A stretch of 64,000 nucleotides of DNA from Clostridium beijerinckii (lineage in GTDB: Bacteria > Bacillota > Clostridia > Clostridiales > Clostridiaceae), in assembly GCF_036699995.1 (NCBI RefSeq), contig NZ_CP144906.1, forward strand, positions 3,483,001-3,547,000, written 5' to 3'. The notes under the pieces are model-generated. The model worked only from the letters and a program-made list of their open reading frames with translations. It made no database searches and had not been told where the DNA came from. Of this stretch, positions 8,342 to 16,938 are shown in pieces (position 1 is the stretch's first letter; the number at the start of each line of letters is the position of its first letter). Position numbers and translations under genes: made by a program.

Positions 8342-10009
8342 CTAAATCAACCTATATTCCATCTCTTTCTTAAATGCCGCTCTCTGCTTTCTATTTAAAG
8401 TTTCACTATCTATTATCATGATTACATGCACTCTTGCTCTTGACATAGCAACGTATAATAATTTCTTAATCTCATCATTATTTAAGAAATCTTCTTTGAT
8501 ATCTGGAATGATTATTATGTCATTTTCAAGACCTTTATACTTTCTTACTGACTCTACCATAACATTGCTATATTCTCTGACTGCTTTTGAATAGCTGACT
8601 TTTTTTCTAGCGTTAGTCATTAGTATTGTAATATTTTCATCCTTAATTTTCTGAAGCCTCAAATCCTTTAATGTGCTTTTTAATTTTTCCATAACATCAG
8701 CTTGAGATTCTCCAACCATTATTTCTGGTTTAAGTCCATTTATTCCATTTAATATAATACTATTTTCATCTACATCTATAACTTTTAAAGAGCTTAAACA
8801 AATTTCATCTGTATTTCTCATGTTTCTTTTTAAATTGTATCTAACACCAATATCTAAAAAACTTATATCAGTTTGCCCAAACTTTTCATAAAGCATTTGT
8901 AATTCATCATAAAATACATATAGGCTGGCATTATCATCTAAAAAATTATATAGAGATTTAAACCATTCTTCTTTAAAATCTTGTCCTTCATCAACTAATA
9001 TGGTATCAAACAATATATGTTTCTTTTCTTTATTCTCACTGCAAACTTCAAGATAGTGACTCATCATTTCATCATAGTCACCATTTTCTTGAAACTCATC
9101 ATAATACTTTGGATGATATTCTTTTAAATATTCTTCTGCAAATATATGAATTCCATATACTTCAAATTCCCCTTGAGCCTCTTCTCTTACTTTATTAAAT
9201 AACATATTATTATAACAAACATATAAAGCCTTCTTTTTAGCCTTGCTGTCCTTTAATGCCTTCTTTATAGCTAAAACAGTTTTTCCAGTACCTGCATGCC
9301 CTTTTATTGATATAAATCTATTGTCTTCTAATTGTTCAAAACACAAGGATTGCTCATTGTTTAAAGTTATATATCTTGAATTTAGCTTTTCACATTTTCT
9401 TGATAATGGTATACTCCCTTTAATATCAGGTACCAGCACTTTCCTTATTTTATTATAATCAGATAGCATTATAGGATTAATATCAAAATGCTCTTTATCA
9501 GCTCTATACTTAAAAATATTAATCAAGCTCTCTTCTATATTTTTAAAAGAATTCATATCTAATACAACTTCTTTAGGCATACTCATAGGTAATCTGAGCT
9601 TTTTTAGCTCAATATCTGGAAACCATACTGCTGTTGTAATATATGCATTTAGTTTCTCTCTTTTTAGCCTTGAAATAAGCTGATATTTGGTCGTATTTGC
9701 CTGCTTTTCTGGATCTTTAATAGTATTTTTTATATTATTTTTATCAATGCTTGTCCATTCACCATTTTCAAAATTTATTATTCCGCCTTTAACTTCTAGG
9801 GCTAATATTCCATAATTATGATTTAAAATGATAAAATCACATTCCCCGTTAGATTTATTTATACATAATTTGTCCTCTGTTACCCATCTTAATGAATATA
9901 TAACAATCCAATCATCATTCAATTCATTTTTTAAAATATCAAATACTTCCTTTTCACTTTGACTTAAGTAATCTCCTTCGTTTAATTCAAAAGGAATCAT
10001 AATTGCCAT
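8342..10009 (-). CDS. NERD-domain nuclease/superfamily I helicase
   Basis: A 555-residue protein. The N-terminus is a NERD (nuclease-related) domain: GECDFIIL with D58, then LEVKGG with E72 and K74, the acidic pair and lysine typical of PD-(D/E)XK folds. A UvrD/Rep-like helicase follows: Walker A GHAGTGKT at 237-244, Walker B DEGQDF at 340-345, an arginine-rich motif near NMRNTDEICLS, and the C-terminal VAMSRARVHVIM motif. Such proteins are thought to degrade or unwind foreign DNA and are frequent in defence islands. Start ATG follows GGAGGTGAATACTT. It is 177 bases upstream of the WYL regulator on the same strand, probably cotranscribed. Its substrate is not known. Confidence 0.8.
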   Translation of the reverse strand: MAIMIPFELNEGDYLSQSEKEVFDILKNELNDDWIVIYSLRWVTEDKLCINKSNGECDFIILNHNYGILALEVKGGIINFENGEWTSIDKNNIKNTIKDPEKQANTTKYQLISRLKREKLNAYITTAVWFPDIELKKLRLPMSMPKEVVLDMNSFKNIEESLINIFKYRADKEHFDINPIMLSDYNKIRKVLVPDIKGSIPLSRKCEKLNSRYITLNNEQSLCFEQLEDNRFISIKGHAGTGKTVLAIKKALKDSKAKKKALYVCYNNMLFNKVREEAQGEFEVYGIHIFAEEYLKEYHPKYYDEFQENGDYDEMMSHYLEVCSENKEKKHILFDTILVDEGQDFKEEWFKSLYNFLDDNASLYVFYDELQMLYEKFGQTDISFLDIGVRYNLKRNMRNTDEICLSSLKVIDVDENSIILNGINGLKPEIMVGESQADVMEKLKSTLKDLRLQKIKDENITILMTNARKKVSYSKAVREYSNVMVESVRKYKGLENDIIIIPDIKEDFLNNDEIKKLLYVAMSRARVHVIMIIDSETLNRKQRAAFKKEMEYRLI

Positions 10010-10086
10010 AAGTATTCACCTCCATGGTATATATTATAACTTATGATTACTAATTGCATCAAAACAACTTTATTGAATTTTAAAAA

Positions 10087-10119
10087 AGAATGATTCGTTA
10101 ATAAATAACAAACCATTCT
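10087..10119 (-). terminator. Hairpin terminator after the small Cys protein
   Basis: AGAATGATTCGTTA pairs with TAACAAACCATTCT (two mismatches) and is followed on the reverse strand by TTTTTTAAAATT. It would end transcription of the reverse genes 10250-11616. Confidence 0.55.
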
Positions 10120-10151
10120 AAATATATATCTTGATATTTCAAATATTATAA

Positions 10152-10248
10152 GTATATATGTTGCAATAATAAAATTATATTGGGAATGATTCTAGGTTAA
10201 GTAACTATCCAAACGTAAAATGTATAAGGCTAATTACAACATATATGT
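10152..10248. repeat. MITE-like element, copy 1
   Basis: About 97 bp with inverted ends TATATATGTTGCAAT and ATTACAACATATAT. The ends match three other short elements in the window (11734, 37190, 49902). The interior differs from theirs, so this is the most divergent member. It ends at the stop codon of the small gene at 10250. Confidence 0.45.
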
Positions 10249-10249
10249 T

Positions 10250-10408
10250 CTAGAATTCAATTATTTTAAAACACTTCTTACATAAATGTATCTTCTTGCC
10301 AGCAAATGTTATTTTTGATTTTACTGCTGCACCTTCATGGCAGATTTCGCATTTTTTTAACAAACCCTTATCATTCTTTAACTCATTGAGAGTTTTTATT
10401 TTGATCAT
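10250..10408 (-). CDS. Small protein with two CxxC pairs, 52 residues
   Basis: ATG at 10406-10408 follows AAAGGAACAG at a good distance, and the frame ends at TAG 10250-10252. The product (MIKIKTLNELKND...) has CEIC at residues 20-23 and CKKC at 43-46, a compact zinc-ribbon arrangement. It starts 14 bases after the stop of the cell-wall-binding gene and is probably on the same transcript. Small zinc-ribbon proteins often bind nucleic acid or partner proteins; here the role is unknown. Confidence 0.6.
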   Translation of the reverse strand: MIKIKTLNELKNDKGLLKKCEICHEGAAVKSKITFAGKKIHLCKKCFKIIEF

Positions 10409-10422
10409 AAAACTGTTCCTTT

Positions 10423-11616
10423 CTAGCTGATTCTTATATTAGCAGTTTCCATATAATCAACAGCTGTTTCTATTTTATAACCGTTCCTATCAAATTCTGA
10501 TGGATGAAATGCTTTATATAATGTCCCTTGCTCCATACCTTGCATAATGCTAAAATTATATTTTTTTCCATGGTAATAATACTCGTAACTTCCATCATGA
10601 GTTGGTTGTCCATGACTTGAAAAATCTTTTAACGCTACATCTTCAAGCGATTTCTCTTCTATCCATTCATCTGAATTTAATTGGCTTGGATGATGCCCTT
10701 GTAAAAATTGCTTGTAGCTTCCATCTTCAAAAATCAGTATTTCACCTGAATTGTTTACTCTATTTCCATTAAATAAATAGCTGGTAATATCGTAACCTAC
10801 TTTGCCATCCTTGTGTATTTTCTCATATGCCCCATCAATCCCACTTGTTGGACCTGGCGGCGTAAGTGTCGCCGCTGCTCCTTTGTATTCAGAAATTATT
10901 TTTAGTGCATCTTCTATTGTAAATTCTTTTTTAACTTCATTTGATTCAGTTGTTTGATTGTTATTAGAGTTGTGCTTTTCAGAACTGTCATTTGAGTTTG
11001 TACTTCTGTCAGTATTGCTGCTATTAGAAGTATTACCCTGTTGTGTATTGCTACTACTTGTTTGAGCATTATTTGTTTGATTGTTAACAGTGGTGTCATT
11101 TTCTTGTTCATTGTCAACATTCAGTGTATTATTGTTCGGTATTGTATTTGACGTTGTGCTTCCTTTGTTATTACTATTGTTAGTGACACTTGTTTGATTA
11201 GTATTATTAGTATTAGTTTGAGTGCTGCTAGCATATCCTAACCATTTTCCTGCTGCATCAAATTTAGATATTTTTCCATCTGTCACTACAGCACTTGTTG
11301 CCATTGTCCCATTAGGTTTAAGATAATACCAAGAGCCTCCATCTTGAATCCATCCAGTCTGCATTACTCCACTAGGTGAGAAATAATACCACCCTCCACT
11401 ATTTAGCCATCCAGTTTTCATATAGCCATTACTGTCAAAGTAATACCATGTACCACCAATAGTTCTCCATCCTTTTGAATAACTGTTTCCTTCAGTATTC
11501 CCCCAGCCTCTGCTGTCTTGTCTCCACACTGCAGATGCCCCAGTTGCAGATAATGCAAAAATACTTTTTGCTGCTACTAACATAGCTATAACTTTTTTTA
11601 AACTTTGTTTTTTCAT
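10423..11616 (-). CDS. Secreted protein with cell-wall-binding repeats, Ser/Asn/Thr linker and unknown C-terminal domain
   Basis: The true start is ATG 11614-11616 after GGAGGTAAAAAGA, giving 397 residues. A signal peptide (MKKQSLKKVIAMLVAAKS, cleavage near GASA-VW) is followed by four or five aromatic repeats of the choline-binding type (TWYYFDSNGYMKTGW, GWYYFSPSGVMQTGW, SWYYLKPNG). A 110-residue low-complexity Asn/Ser/Thr/Gln linker leads to a roughly 150-residue C-terminal domain starting EFTIEDALKIISEY. It should be exported and bound to the envelope. Its promoter shares a 30-base motif with the promoter of the dynamin-like operon, which suggests joint control. The C-terminal domain is not recognised. 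Confidence 0.8.
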   Translation of the reverse strand: MKKQSLKKVIAMLVAAKSIFALSATGASAVWRQDSRGWGNTEGNSYSKGWRTIGGTWYYFDSNGYMKTGWLNSGGWYYFSPSGVMQTGWIQDGGSWYYLKPNGTMATSAVVTDGKISKFDAAGKWLGYASSTQTNTNNTNQTSVTNNSNNKGSTTSNTIPNNNTLNVDNEQENDTTVNNQTNNAQTSSSNTQQGNTSNSSNTDRSTNSNDSSEKHNSNNNQTTESNEVKKEFTIEDALKIISEYKGAAATLTPPGPTSGIDGAYEKIHKDGKVGYDITSYLFNGNRVNNSGEILIFEDGSYKQFLQGHHPSQLNSDEWIEEKSLEDVALKDFSSHGQPTHDGSYEYYYHGKKYNFSIMQGMEQGTLYKAFHPSEFDRNGYKIETAVDYMETANIRIS

Positions 11617-11687
11617 TCTTTTTACCTCCGTTAATATTCTGCATTTCAAATTTCCTTCTATATGAAGTGACTTGATAAGTTTATATT

Positions 11688-11718
11688 AACGGATAAGTAT
11701 GGACATTTTTTGTCCTTT
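11688..11718 (-). promoter_or_regulatory. Shared operator/promoter motif, GGACA-N5-TGTCC (copy 1)
   Basis: On the + strand AACGGATAAGTATGGACA continues through TTTTT to TGTCCTT; the inverted repeat is 11701-11715. It lies about 72 bases before the start at 11616. The same block occurs at 21503-21533 before the dynamin-like operon, identical at 27 of 31 positions from AACGGATA to TGTCCTT. Confidence 0.6.
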
Positions 11719-11733
11719 TAAGTATTTTTATTT

Positions 11734-11870
11734 GTACATGTTGCAAAAATTATTCTTCATCATAATTCTATAAATCACGTAATGAAAAGTGATGCTCCAA
11801 ATCTTGAGTTTGGACAGCAGAACTTTCTAAGCAATCTTTAGCCATAATTATGAATTGAAACATATATATT
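11734..11870. repeat. MITE-like element, copy 2 (longest)
   Basis: Begins GTACATGTTGCAAAAATTAT and ends TGAATTGAAACATATATATT. The first 45 bases, including CTTCATCATAATTCT, match the elements at 37190 and 49902. The interior carries about 50 bp not found in them. It lies between the dynamin operon and the cell-wall-binding gene and so could affect read-through. Confidence 0.5.
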
Positions 11871-11881
11871 TTTTTAGTATT

Positions 11882-12367
11882 TTATATATTCATTATATTT
11901 CTAAATTCGTCACTGCTTACATATCTCTCTAAGATTTTAATTTCTAAGCTGTCTAAAGATTTATTTTTGCATTGTATTTTGAATTCTTCAATTATAGTGT
12001 TTTCTTCCTTAATATGATACTCTTTAACTTTCTCCAAACTGTTAAAAATATCTTTCAATTTATTTACTGATTCTCCAACAATAAGTTTGTTTGTTTTTAA
12101 ATCACATAATATCTCATTAATATCCTTACCATCTCTATTGTTAACCCTTTTAGTTATATTCTCCGAAATACTTTTCTTAAGTAGAAGCATTTGTTTTTCC
12201 TCTGCTTTTTTTCTTAAATTTATTGCATATACAATAGTATTCTTGTGGTTTTTAATTTTCTTATCTAATGATTTTCTACATTCTTCTATATCCAAAGCTT
12301 CTATTACTTCAACATCTCGCTCACTATAAACACAGTATTTTTTAAGTATATCTTCAAATTCTAACAT
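11882..12367 (-). CDS. Small coiled-coil protein, last gene of the dynamin-like operon
   Basis: Start ATG at 12365-12367 follows AGGTGATTATA (a GTG three codons earlier overlaps that site and is less likely). The 161-residue product is soluble, rich in Lys/Glu/Ile and probably all helix. No membrane segment, Cys pair or nucleotide-binding motif is seen. It begins 15 bases after the repeat-protein gene and is the sixth member of the run that starts at 21415. Its role is unknown; a helical adaptor for the GTPases would fit, but this is inference. Confidence 0.65.
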   Translation of the reverse strand: MLEFEDILKKYCVYSERDVEVIEALDIEECRKSLDKKIKNHKNTIVYAINLRKKAEEKQMLLLKKSISENITKRVNNRDGKDINEILCDLKTNKLIVGESVNKLKDIFNSLEKVKEYHIKEENTIIEEFKIQCKNKSLDSLEIKILERYVSSDEFRNIMNI

Positions 12368-12382
12368 TATAATCACCTACTT

Positions 12383-13615
12383 TTAGCCTTCAATCATTAC
12401 ATTTAAAACTTTATATGTATCCTTTAATAAATTTAAATAACGTTCATTTGATTTAGATATTTCAATTAACTTTATAACCGTTTCATTTGTTAATTCTTTA
12501 TAAGTATTTGTTATTCCCTTATATTCCTCTACATTTCCTTCAGTTATTTCTATCAAATCGTCTAACCCTGATCCTAGTTCACTCTTTAATTTGTTTATCG
12601 CTTCCTTATTATCATCTAATTTTCTTGATAGCGCTTCATTCGTATCTTCTAGTTCAGCCTTTATATCCTCTATGATTGATTTATCCTTAATTTTTATTAA
12701 TATATCTTCTAATAACCTTTTATCTTTTACTTGCTCTAAGATATTTTCTATTATTGTTCTATCTTTCATCTCTGATAGCATGTTTTCCAGTATTGCTCTA
12801 TCCTTTACTTCTGTCAGAATATTTTCTGCCACCGTTCTATCTTTTACTTCTGCTAAGATGTTTTCTGCTACTGTCCTATCTTTCATTTCTTCTAGAATGT
12901 TTTCCAGTACTGCTCTATCCTTTACTTCTGTCAGAATATTTTCCACCACAGTTTTATCTCTTACTTCTGCTAAGATGTTTTCTGCTACTGTCCTATCTCT
13001 CATCTCTGTTAGAATGTTTTCCAGTACCACTCTATCCTTTACTTCTGTCAGAATATTTTCTGCCACCGTTCTATCTTTTACTTCTGCTAAGATGTTTTCT
13101 GCTACTGTCCTATCTTTCATTTCTTCTAGAATGTTTTCCAGTACTGCTCTATCTTTTATTTCTGTCAGAATATTTTCCACCACAGTTTTATCTCTTACTT
13201 CTGCTAAGATGTTTTCTGCTACTGTCATATCTTTCATTTCTTCTAGAATGTTTTCCAGTACTGCTCTATCCTTTACTTCTGTCAGAATATTTTCCACCAC
13301 AGTTCTATCTGTTACTTCTGCTAAGATGTTTTCTGCTACTGTCCTATCTCTCATCTCTGCTAGAATGTTTTCCAGTACTGCTCTATCCTTTACTTCTTTT
13401 AACAAATCTTCTTTAAACCTTTCAAGTTTTTCTTCTTTATAAATTCTTTCTTTGTTTAAATTTTCTTCATAAATTTTGAATGCCATAAAAGCACCAATAA
13501 TAATCACTATATTTATACCTGCTAATATTGATTTATTTCCTATATCATATGTCATCTCAACAGCTGCCGTAGATATCAGCCCTGTCACTATTGCTTTGAT
13601 TACTATATTTAACAT
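12383..13615 (-). CDS. Membrane-anchored protein with nineteen 13-residue repeats
   Basis: A 410-residue protein starting after GGAGGAATA; its ATG overlaps the stop of the preceding gene by one base (TAATG). Two hydrophobic stretches (residues 3-19 and 31-47) anchor the N-terminus. Residues 74-320 are 19 tandem 13-mers of the form E-V/M-K-D-R-T/A-V-x-E-N-I-L-A/T/E, grouped as triplets of 39 residues; each has the spacing of an amphipathic helix, so a long rod or coiled coil is likely. The last 90 residues are non-repetitive coiled coil. I recognise no family. In a three-dynamin operon it could be a membrane-tethered scaffold or spacer. Confidence 0.75.
   Translation of the reverse strand: MLNIVIKAIVTGLISTAAVEMTYDIGNKSILAGINIVIIIGAFMAFKIYEENLNKERIYKEEKLERFKEDLLKEVKDRAVLENILAEMRDRTVAENILAEVTDRTVVENILTEVKDRAVLENILEEMKDMTVAENILAEVRDKTVVENILTEIKDRAVLENILEEMKDRTVAENILAEVKDRTVAENILTEVKDRVVLENILTEMRDRTVAENILAEVRDKTVVENILTEVKDRAVLENILEEMKDRTVAENILAEVKDRTVAENILTEVKDRAILENMLSEMKDRTIIENILEQVKDKRLLEDILIKIKDKSIIEDIKAELEDTNEALSRKLDDNKEAINKLKSELGSGLDDLIEITEGNVEEYKGITNTYKELTNETVIKLIEISKSNERYLNLLKDTYKVLNVMIEG
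12656..13396 (-). repeat. Coding tandem repeat, 39-bp unit, 117-bp higher-order unit
   Basis: Nineteen 39-bp units inside the 410-residue protein. Unit types cycle in threes (KDRAVLEN, KDRTVAEN, RDKTVVEN), so neighbouring 117-bp blocks are closer to each other than neighbouring 39-bp units. Near-identity at DNA level points to recent expansion by recombination or slippage, and copy number probably differs among strains. Confidence 0.85.
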
Positions 13616-14607
13616 TATTCCTCCAACGCACTACTACTTAATGCTTTACTCAATTTTTTTATTTCATCTGATAAAAAGCCATCTATTTTTAATATTCCAC
13701 TATCCATTAATGCTATATATCTCTTACTTTTTATTTTAATATCTACAATTTTTATAAGTCTTGCCTGAAAATTGTTCATTAAATAATCATCTAAACTCTT
13801 TTTCACACTATCAATTGATGATAACAGCTTATTTACAATCAAATAATTGTCTGTAAAATTATTCGGCTGTAAATAATCTATAACCATTTTTTTAGCTATT
13901 TTTTCATATTCTAATTTTGCCATCAGATCTATTCTGTGTAAAAGCTCATTTATTTTATCTTCCTGTAGTTCATTAGAACTTAAAATATTTATAAAATCCA
14001 TGGCAATGGCTATCCTAAAACTATCTTCAATTAAATTAGTTTCTAATATCTGCTTATCCTTTTGAATTAACTTACTTTCAATAAAGATTCTTTCATTATA
14101 ATAACTATTAAATTTTATCAGTATATCTTTCATTTCTTTAAGGTCATTTACTTTTCTGACCTTATGAAGTTTATTATCAATAATACGATTTTCAATACCG
14201 CTTAGACCCTTCTCTCTAAATATTATAATTAGTGAATTGTCCACACTGTATTTCTTATTTAATCTCTTAATAATTCTAATAGTATTATTTTTAATCCTAT
14301 AAGGGTGAATGCACTTTATAGAAAGTGCATCACTGCTATAATTTACTTCATAAGAATCTATACTTTCTTTTTCTATATATACTAATTCATAATCTTCTAA
14401 ATCCTCTAAAGGCTCTTCTACATAAAACAACTTCTTTAATATAGGATAATATTCATCAGCTACAATAGTTATAAATTTAGTTCCATCAACATCAATTTTT
14501 TCATTTTCTGCTGAGACGGCTACTTCACTCAAACCATCATTAAGATATGTCTTATATATATTTTCAAAGTTTTTCTTTTGATATAATAAATTTCTTAAAA
14601 TCTCCAT
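13615..14607 (-). CDS. Unknown protein of the dynamin-like operon, 330 residues
   Basis: The gene overlaps its neighbours by one base on each side (TAATG at both ends), so translation is coupled to the third dynamin-like GTPase before it and the repeat protein after it. The product is soluble, mixed alpha/beta in its first 150 residues (FITIVADEYYPILKKLF; DNSLIIIFREKGLSG) and helical afterwards. No P-loop, metal site or membrane segment is visible. It is not recognised; its strict coupling says it works in stoichiometry with the GTPases. Confidence 0.65.
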   Translation of the reverse strand: MEILRNLLYQKKNFENIYKTYLNDGLSEVAVSAENEKIDVDGTKFITIVADEYYPILKKLFYVEEPLEDLEDYELVYIEKESIDSYEVNYSSDALSIKCIHPYRIKNNTIRIIKRLNKKYSVDNSLIIIFREKGLSGIENRIIDNKLHKVRKVNDLKEMKDILIKFNSYYNERIFIESKLIQKDKQILETNLIEDSFRIAIAMDFINILSSNELQEDKINELLHRIDLMAKLEYEKIAKKMVIDYLQPNNFTDNYLIVNKLLSSIDSVKKSLDDYLMNNFQARLIKIVDIKIKSKRYIALMDSGILKIDGFLSDEIKKLSKALSSSALEE

Positions 14608-16937
14608 TACACTATCAACTCATCAATCCATTGTTTGTAATTCTTAAGCTCCTCCACCAAAGCAGTCTTAGCTTCGAGTTTATTAGTTATTTCCTGTCTT
14701 TCACCAGTACTTTGATCGATTGATTCTTTCATAACCTGTAATCTTTTGTTAAACTCATTTCCACTTTTAATCAATATTTGTTGTGTCGTAAATTTAAAAA
14801 TATCCTTTACCTTAATAATTGTATTCTCTGCCTCTTCAGTAAAAATTCTACCTGCTTCATTCTTATAATGTTCTTCTAATGCCTTGCTTTTATTTTCATA
14901 ATACTCTTTTTCTTTTCTCACTAATAATAATTTTTCACGTTCTTCACTTATTGCTATTTCTTTTTCTATTTCTCTCTTTCTTCTTGCTGCTTCAGTTATT
15001 GAGATATTTCCATTCTCTATTTCAACTTCTAATCTAGCTTGTCTACCTTTAACTTCTCTCTTGGATTCTTCCAATCTTTCCATTTCATCTATCCATATTT
15101 GTTTTTTAGTTTCATTTTCTACATACGCAACTTTTGATGGCTTTATACTTTTCCCTAAAGCTCCTCCAACTTTTTCACCGATTCCACCAATAGAAATGGA
15201 ATCTAGTATTTCTAGCAGCTTTCCACCTTTTTTTCCTTTGGCAGATTCAATTACTTTTCCTGCTTTCTTCATTCCTTCTTGAGCAACTTTTATGCTCTTC
15301 GTTGCATACTGCGCCAATTTCACAGAATCCTTAGCCATATCTGCAGCCTTTAATGCTGCTGGCGCTGCTGCTGCTGGAGTAAAAAATATTAATGCTATAT
15401 CAGCTATCTCTCCAATTGTCCTACCAATAATTCTACCTGTTTCTTCTCCGCCATCTTCTGCTATCTCATCATACTCTGGAATATAACCACCCTTAGTTAA
15501 AATCTGTTCCTTAATTTGGTTATACTCTTCATCATTCTTACTAATATTATCTTTTATCATAGCAATCTTATCTGATGTAGCAGCCACCTCATCTTTTATA
15601 GCTTCTATTTCAATACCAGCTCTTAATCTATCTTCCCTTAATTGTCTTAAATCATCATCACAAGTTAAATCTAATTCTTCAATGGTTGGTAAATGAAGCT
15701 TAGCCTCTAATTTAAGATCCAATTCAGTATTTATACCTTCTAGTTGAACATTATTCTCTAAATAAATGTAATTTATTAACTCATTAATTGTCTTATCTAA
15801 ATAGGCTTTGACTTTATTATTTATTTTTTCAGATGCTTTATTAAAAGTTAATGATAATAATTCTTCATCAATTTCTTCACTAGAAACTAGTACCTCTACT
15901 ATTTCTGCTTCTTCTTCCTGATATATATTTTTAATGTTATTTTCAATCTTAACTTTATTTTCTTCTACAATCTTATTAAAGTTTTTAGTTATATCCTCTT
16001 CGTCCATATTCATTGTGTTTATCTTGTTATTTAATTTTTCAATTTTGGCACTTAATTTCTCGCCATCAACCTCAGATAAGCTTCTTATTAAATCTAGTTC
16101 TTCTAAAAGTTCCTCTAATCTTTTTTCAAATATTACACCTAATTGTCTCTTTGCATTTTCCTTTATCTTCTTCTCATTATTGCATTTTACTGCAAAATTA
16201 ATATTCTCTCTTATAGCATCAATTAATGCACTATCTTCATATGCAGCCTTTGAGCCAATTGGTTGTGCACTGGCTTTAATATTAAGTTTATTTTCTAAAT
16301 CTGCTTCAGCTTCCAAAACAAACTTATTTATATAATCAGTTTCTTTATTTATATACTTTCCATCTATTTCATCATCAATGTGAGTCAATATAAAGAATAT
16401 GTCACTTGTGTACTTTTGGATTTCCTGTATTTTTTGAATATCATAATCAGTTAATGCTTTATTGAATACATATAAAACTAAATCTGATTTTCTAATTACT
16501 TCCTTTGTTATTAGTTCATGTTCTTCATAAGTTGTATTTGTTCCTGGAGTATCTATTAAATGATAATTATCTAATAGATATTCACTTTCTACTGGAATAG
16601 TTATACTTAGTATACTTTTATCATAGTCTTCAACATTCTTAGCATACTTTTCAACATTTTCATTTGTTGCGTCTATATGCTTAACTTTTCCATCATTGTA
16701 CTTAACTTCTATGTATTTTGTATTAGATTTTATCAAGTCTATAAAAACTGGTGTACACTCTAAATTAGAGCTAGGTAAAAAGTTATTCTTATTTATCAAT
16801 GCATTAATAAAAGTACTCTTTCCTGAACTAAATTCACCTGTAACTGCTATAATTTTATCGCCATTATTAATTTTATTAATGTACTCTCTTATTAGTTCTT
16901 CACTTATTCCATATTTAGAAAAATCATTAATTTCCAT
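14607..16937 (-). CDS. Dynamin-like GTPase 3, with a hydrophobic mid-segment
   Basis: 776 residues. GTPase signatures: G1 GEFSSGKS at 34-41, G2 Thr in CTPV near 62, G3 DTPG at 129-132, G4 THID at 185-188. Long coiled-coil stretches follow. Around residues 500-535 a glycine/alanine-rich hydrophobic segment (IADIALIFFTPAAAAPAALK) stands where dynamins carry their membrane-inserting paddle. Bacterial dynamin-like proteins bind and remodel or fuse membranes on GTP hydrolysis, and some protect against phage-induced membrane damage. It starts one base after the stop of the second GTPase and overlaps the 330-residue gene. It differs clearly from its two neighbours in sequence, so the three are probably hetero-partners. 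Confidence 0.85.
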   Translation of the reverse strand: MEINDFSKYGISEELIREYINKINNGDKIIAVTGEFSSGKSTFINALINKNNFLPSSNLECTPVFIDLIKSNTKYIEVKYNDGKVKHIDATNENVEKYAKNVEDYDKSILSITIPVESEYLLDNYHLIDTPGTNTTYEEHELITKEVIRKSDLVLYVFNKALTDYDIQKIQEIQKYTSDIFFILTHIDDEIDGKYINKETDYINKFVLEAEADLENKLNIKASAQPIGSKAAYEDSALIDAIRENINFAVKCNNEKKIKENAKRQLGVIFEKRLEELLEELDLIRSLSEVDGEKLSAKIEKLNNKINTMNMDEEDITKNFNKIVEENKVKIENNIKNIYQEEEAEIVEVLVSSEEIDEELLSLTFNKASEKINNKVKAYLDKTINELINYIYLENNVQLEGINTELDLKLEAKLHLPTIEELDLTCDDDLRQLREDRLRAGIEIEAIKDEVAATSDKIAMIKDNISKNDEEYNQIKEQILTKGGYIPEYDEIAEDGGEETGRIIGRTIGEIADIALIFFTPAAAAPAALKAADMAKDSVKLAQYATKSIKVAQEGMKKAGKVIESAKGKKGGKLLEILDSISIGGIGEKVGGALGKSIKPSKVAYVENETKKQIWIDEMERLEESKREVKGRQARLEVEIENGNISITEAARRKREIEKEIAISEEREKLLLVRKEKEYYENKSKALEEHYKNEAGRIFTEEAENTIIKVKDIFKFTTQQILIKSGNEFNKRLQVMKESIDQSTGERQEITNKLEAKTALVEELKNYKQWIDELIV

Positions 16938-16938
16938 A

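Noticed and set aside
12656..13396. Regular repeats that could suggest a CRISPR array
   Set aside because: Units are contiguous 39-bp coding repeats without unique spacers and stay in one reading frame.
12591..13442. Long forward open frame (283 codons) and another (220 codons) opposite the repeat protein
   Set aside because: They are mirror frames of the 39-bp coding repeat; no ribosome-binding site, Leu/Ser-only composition, and the reverse gene is coupled to its neighbours.
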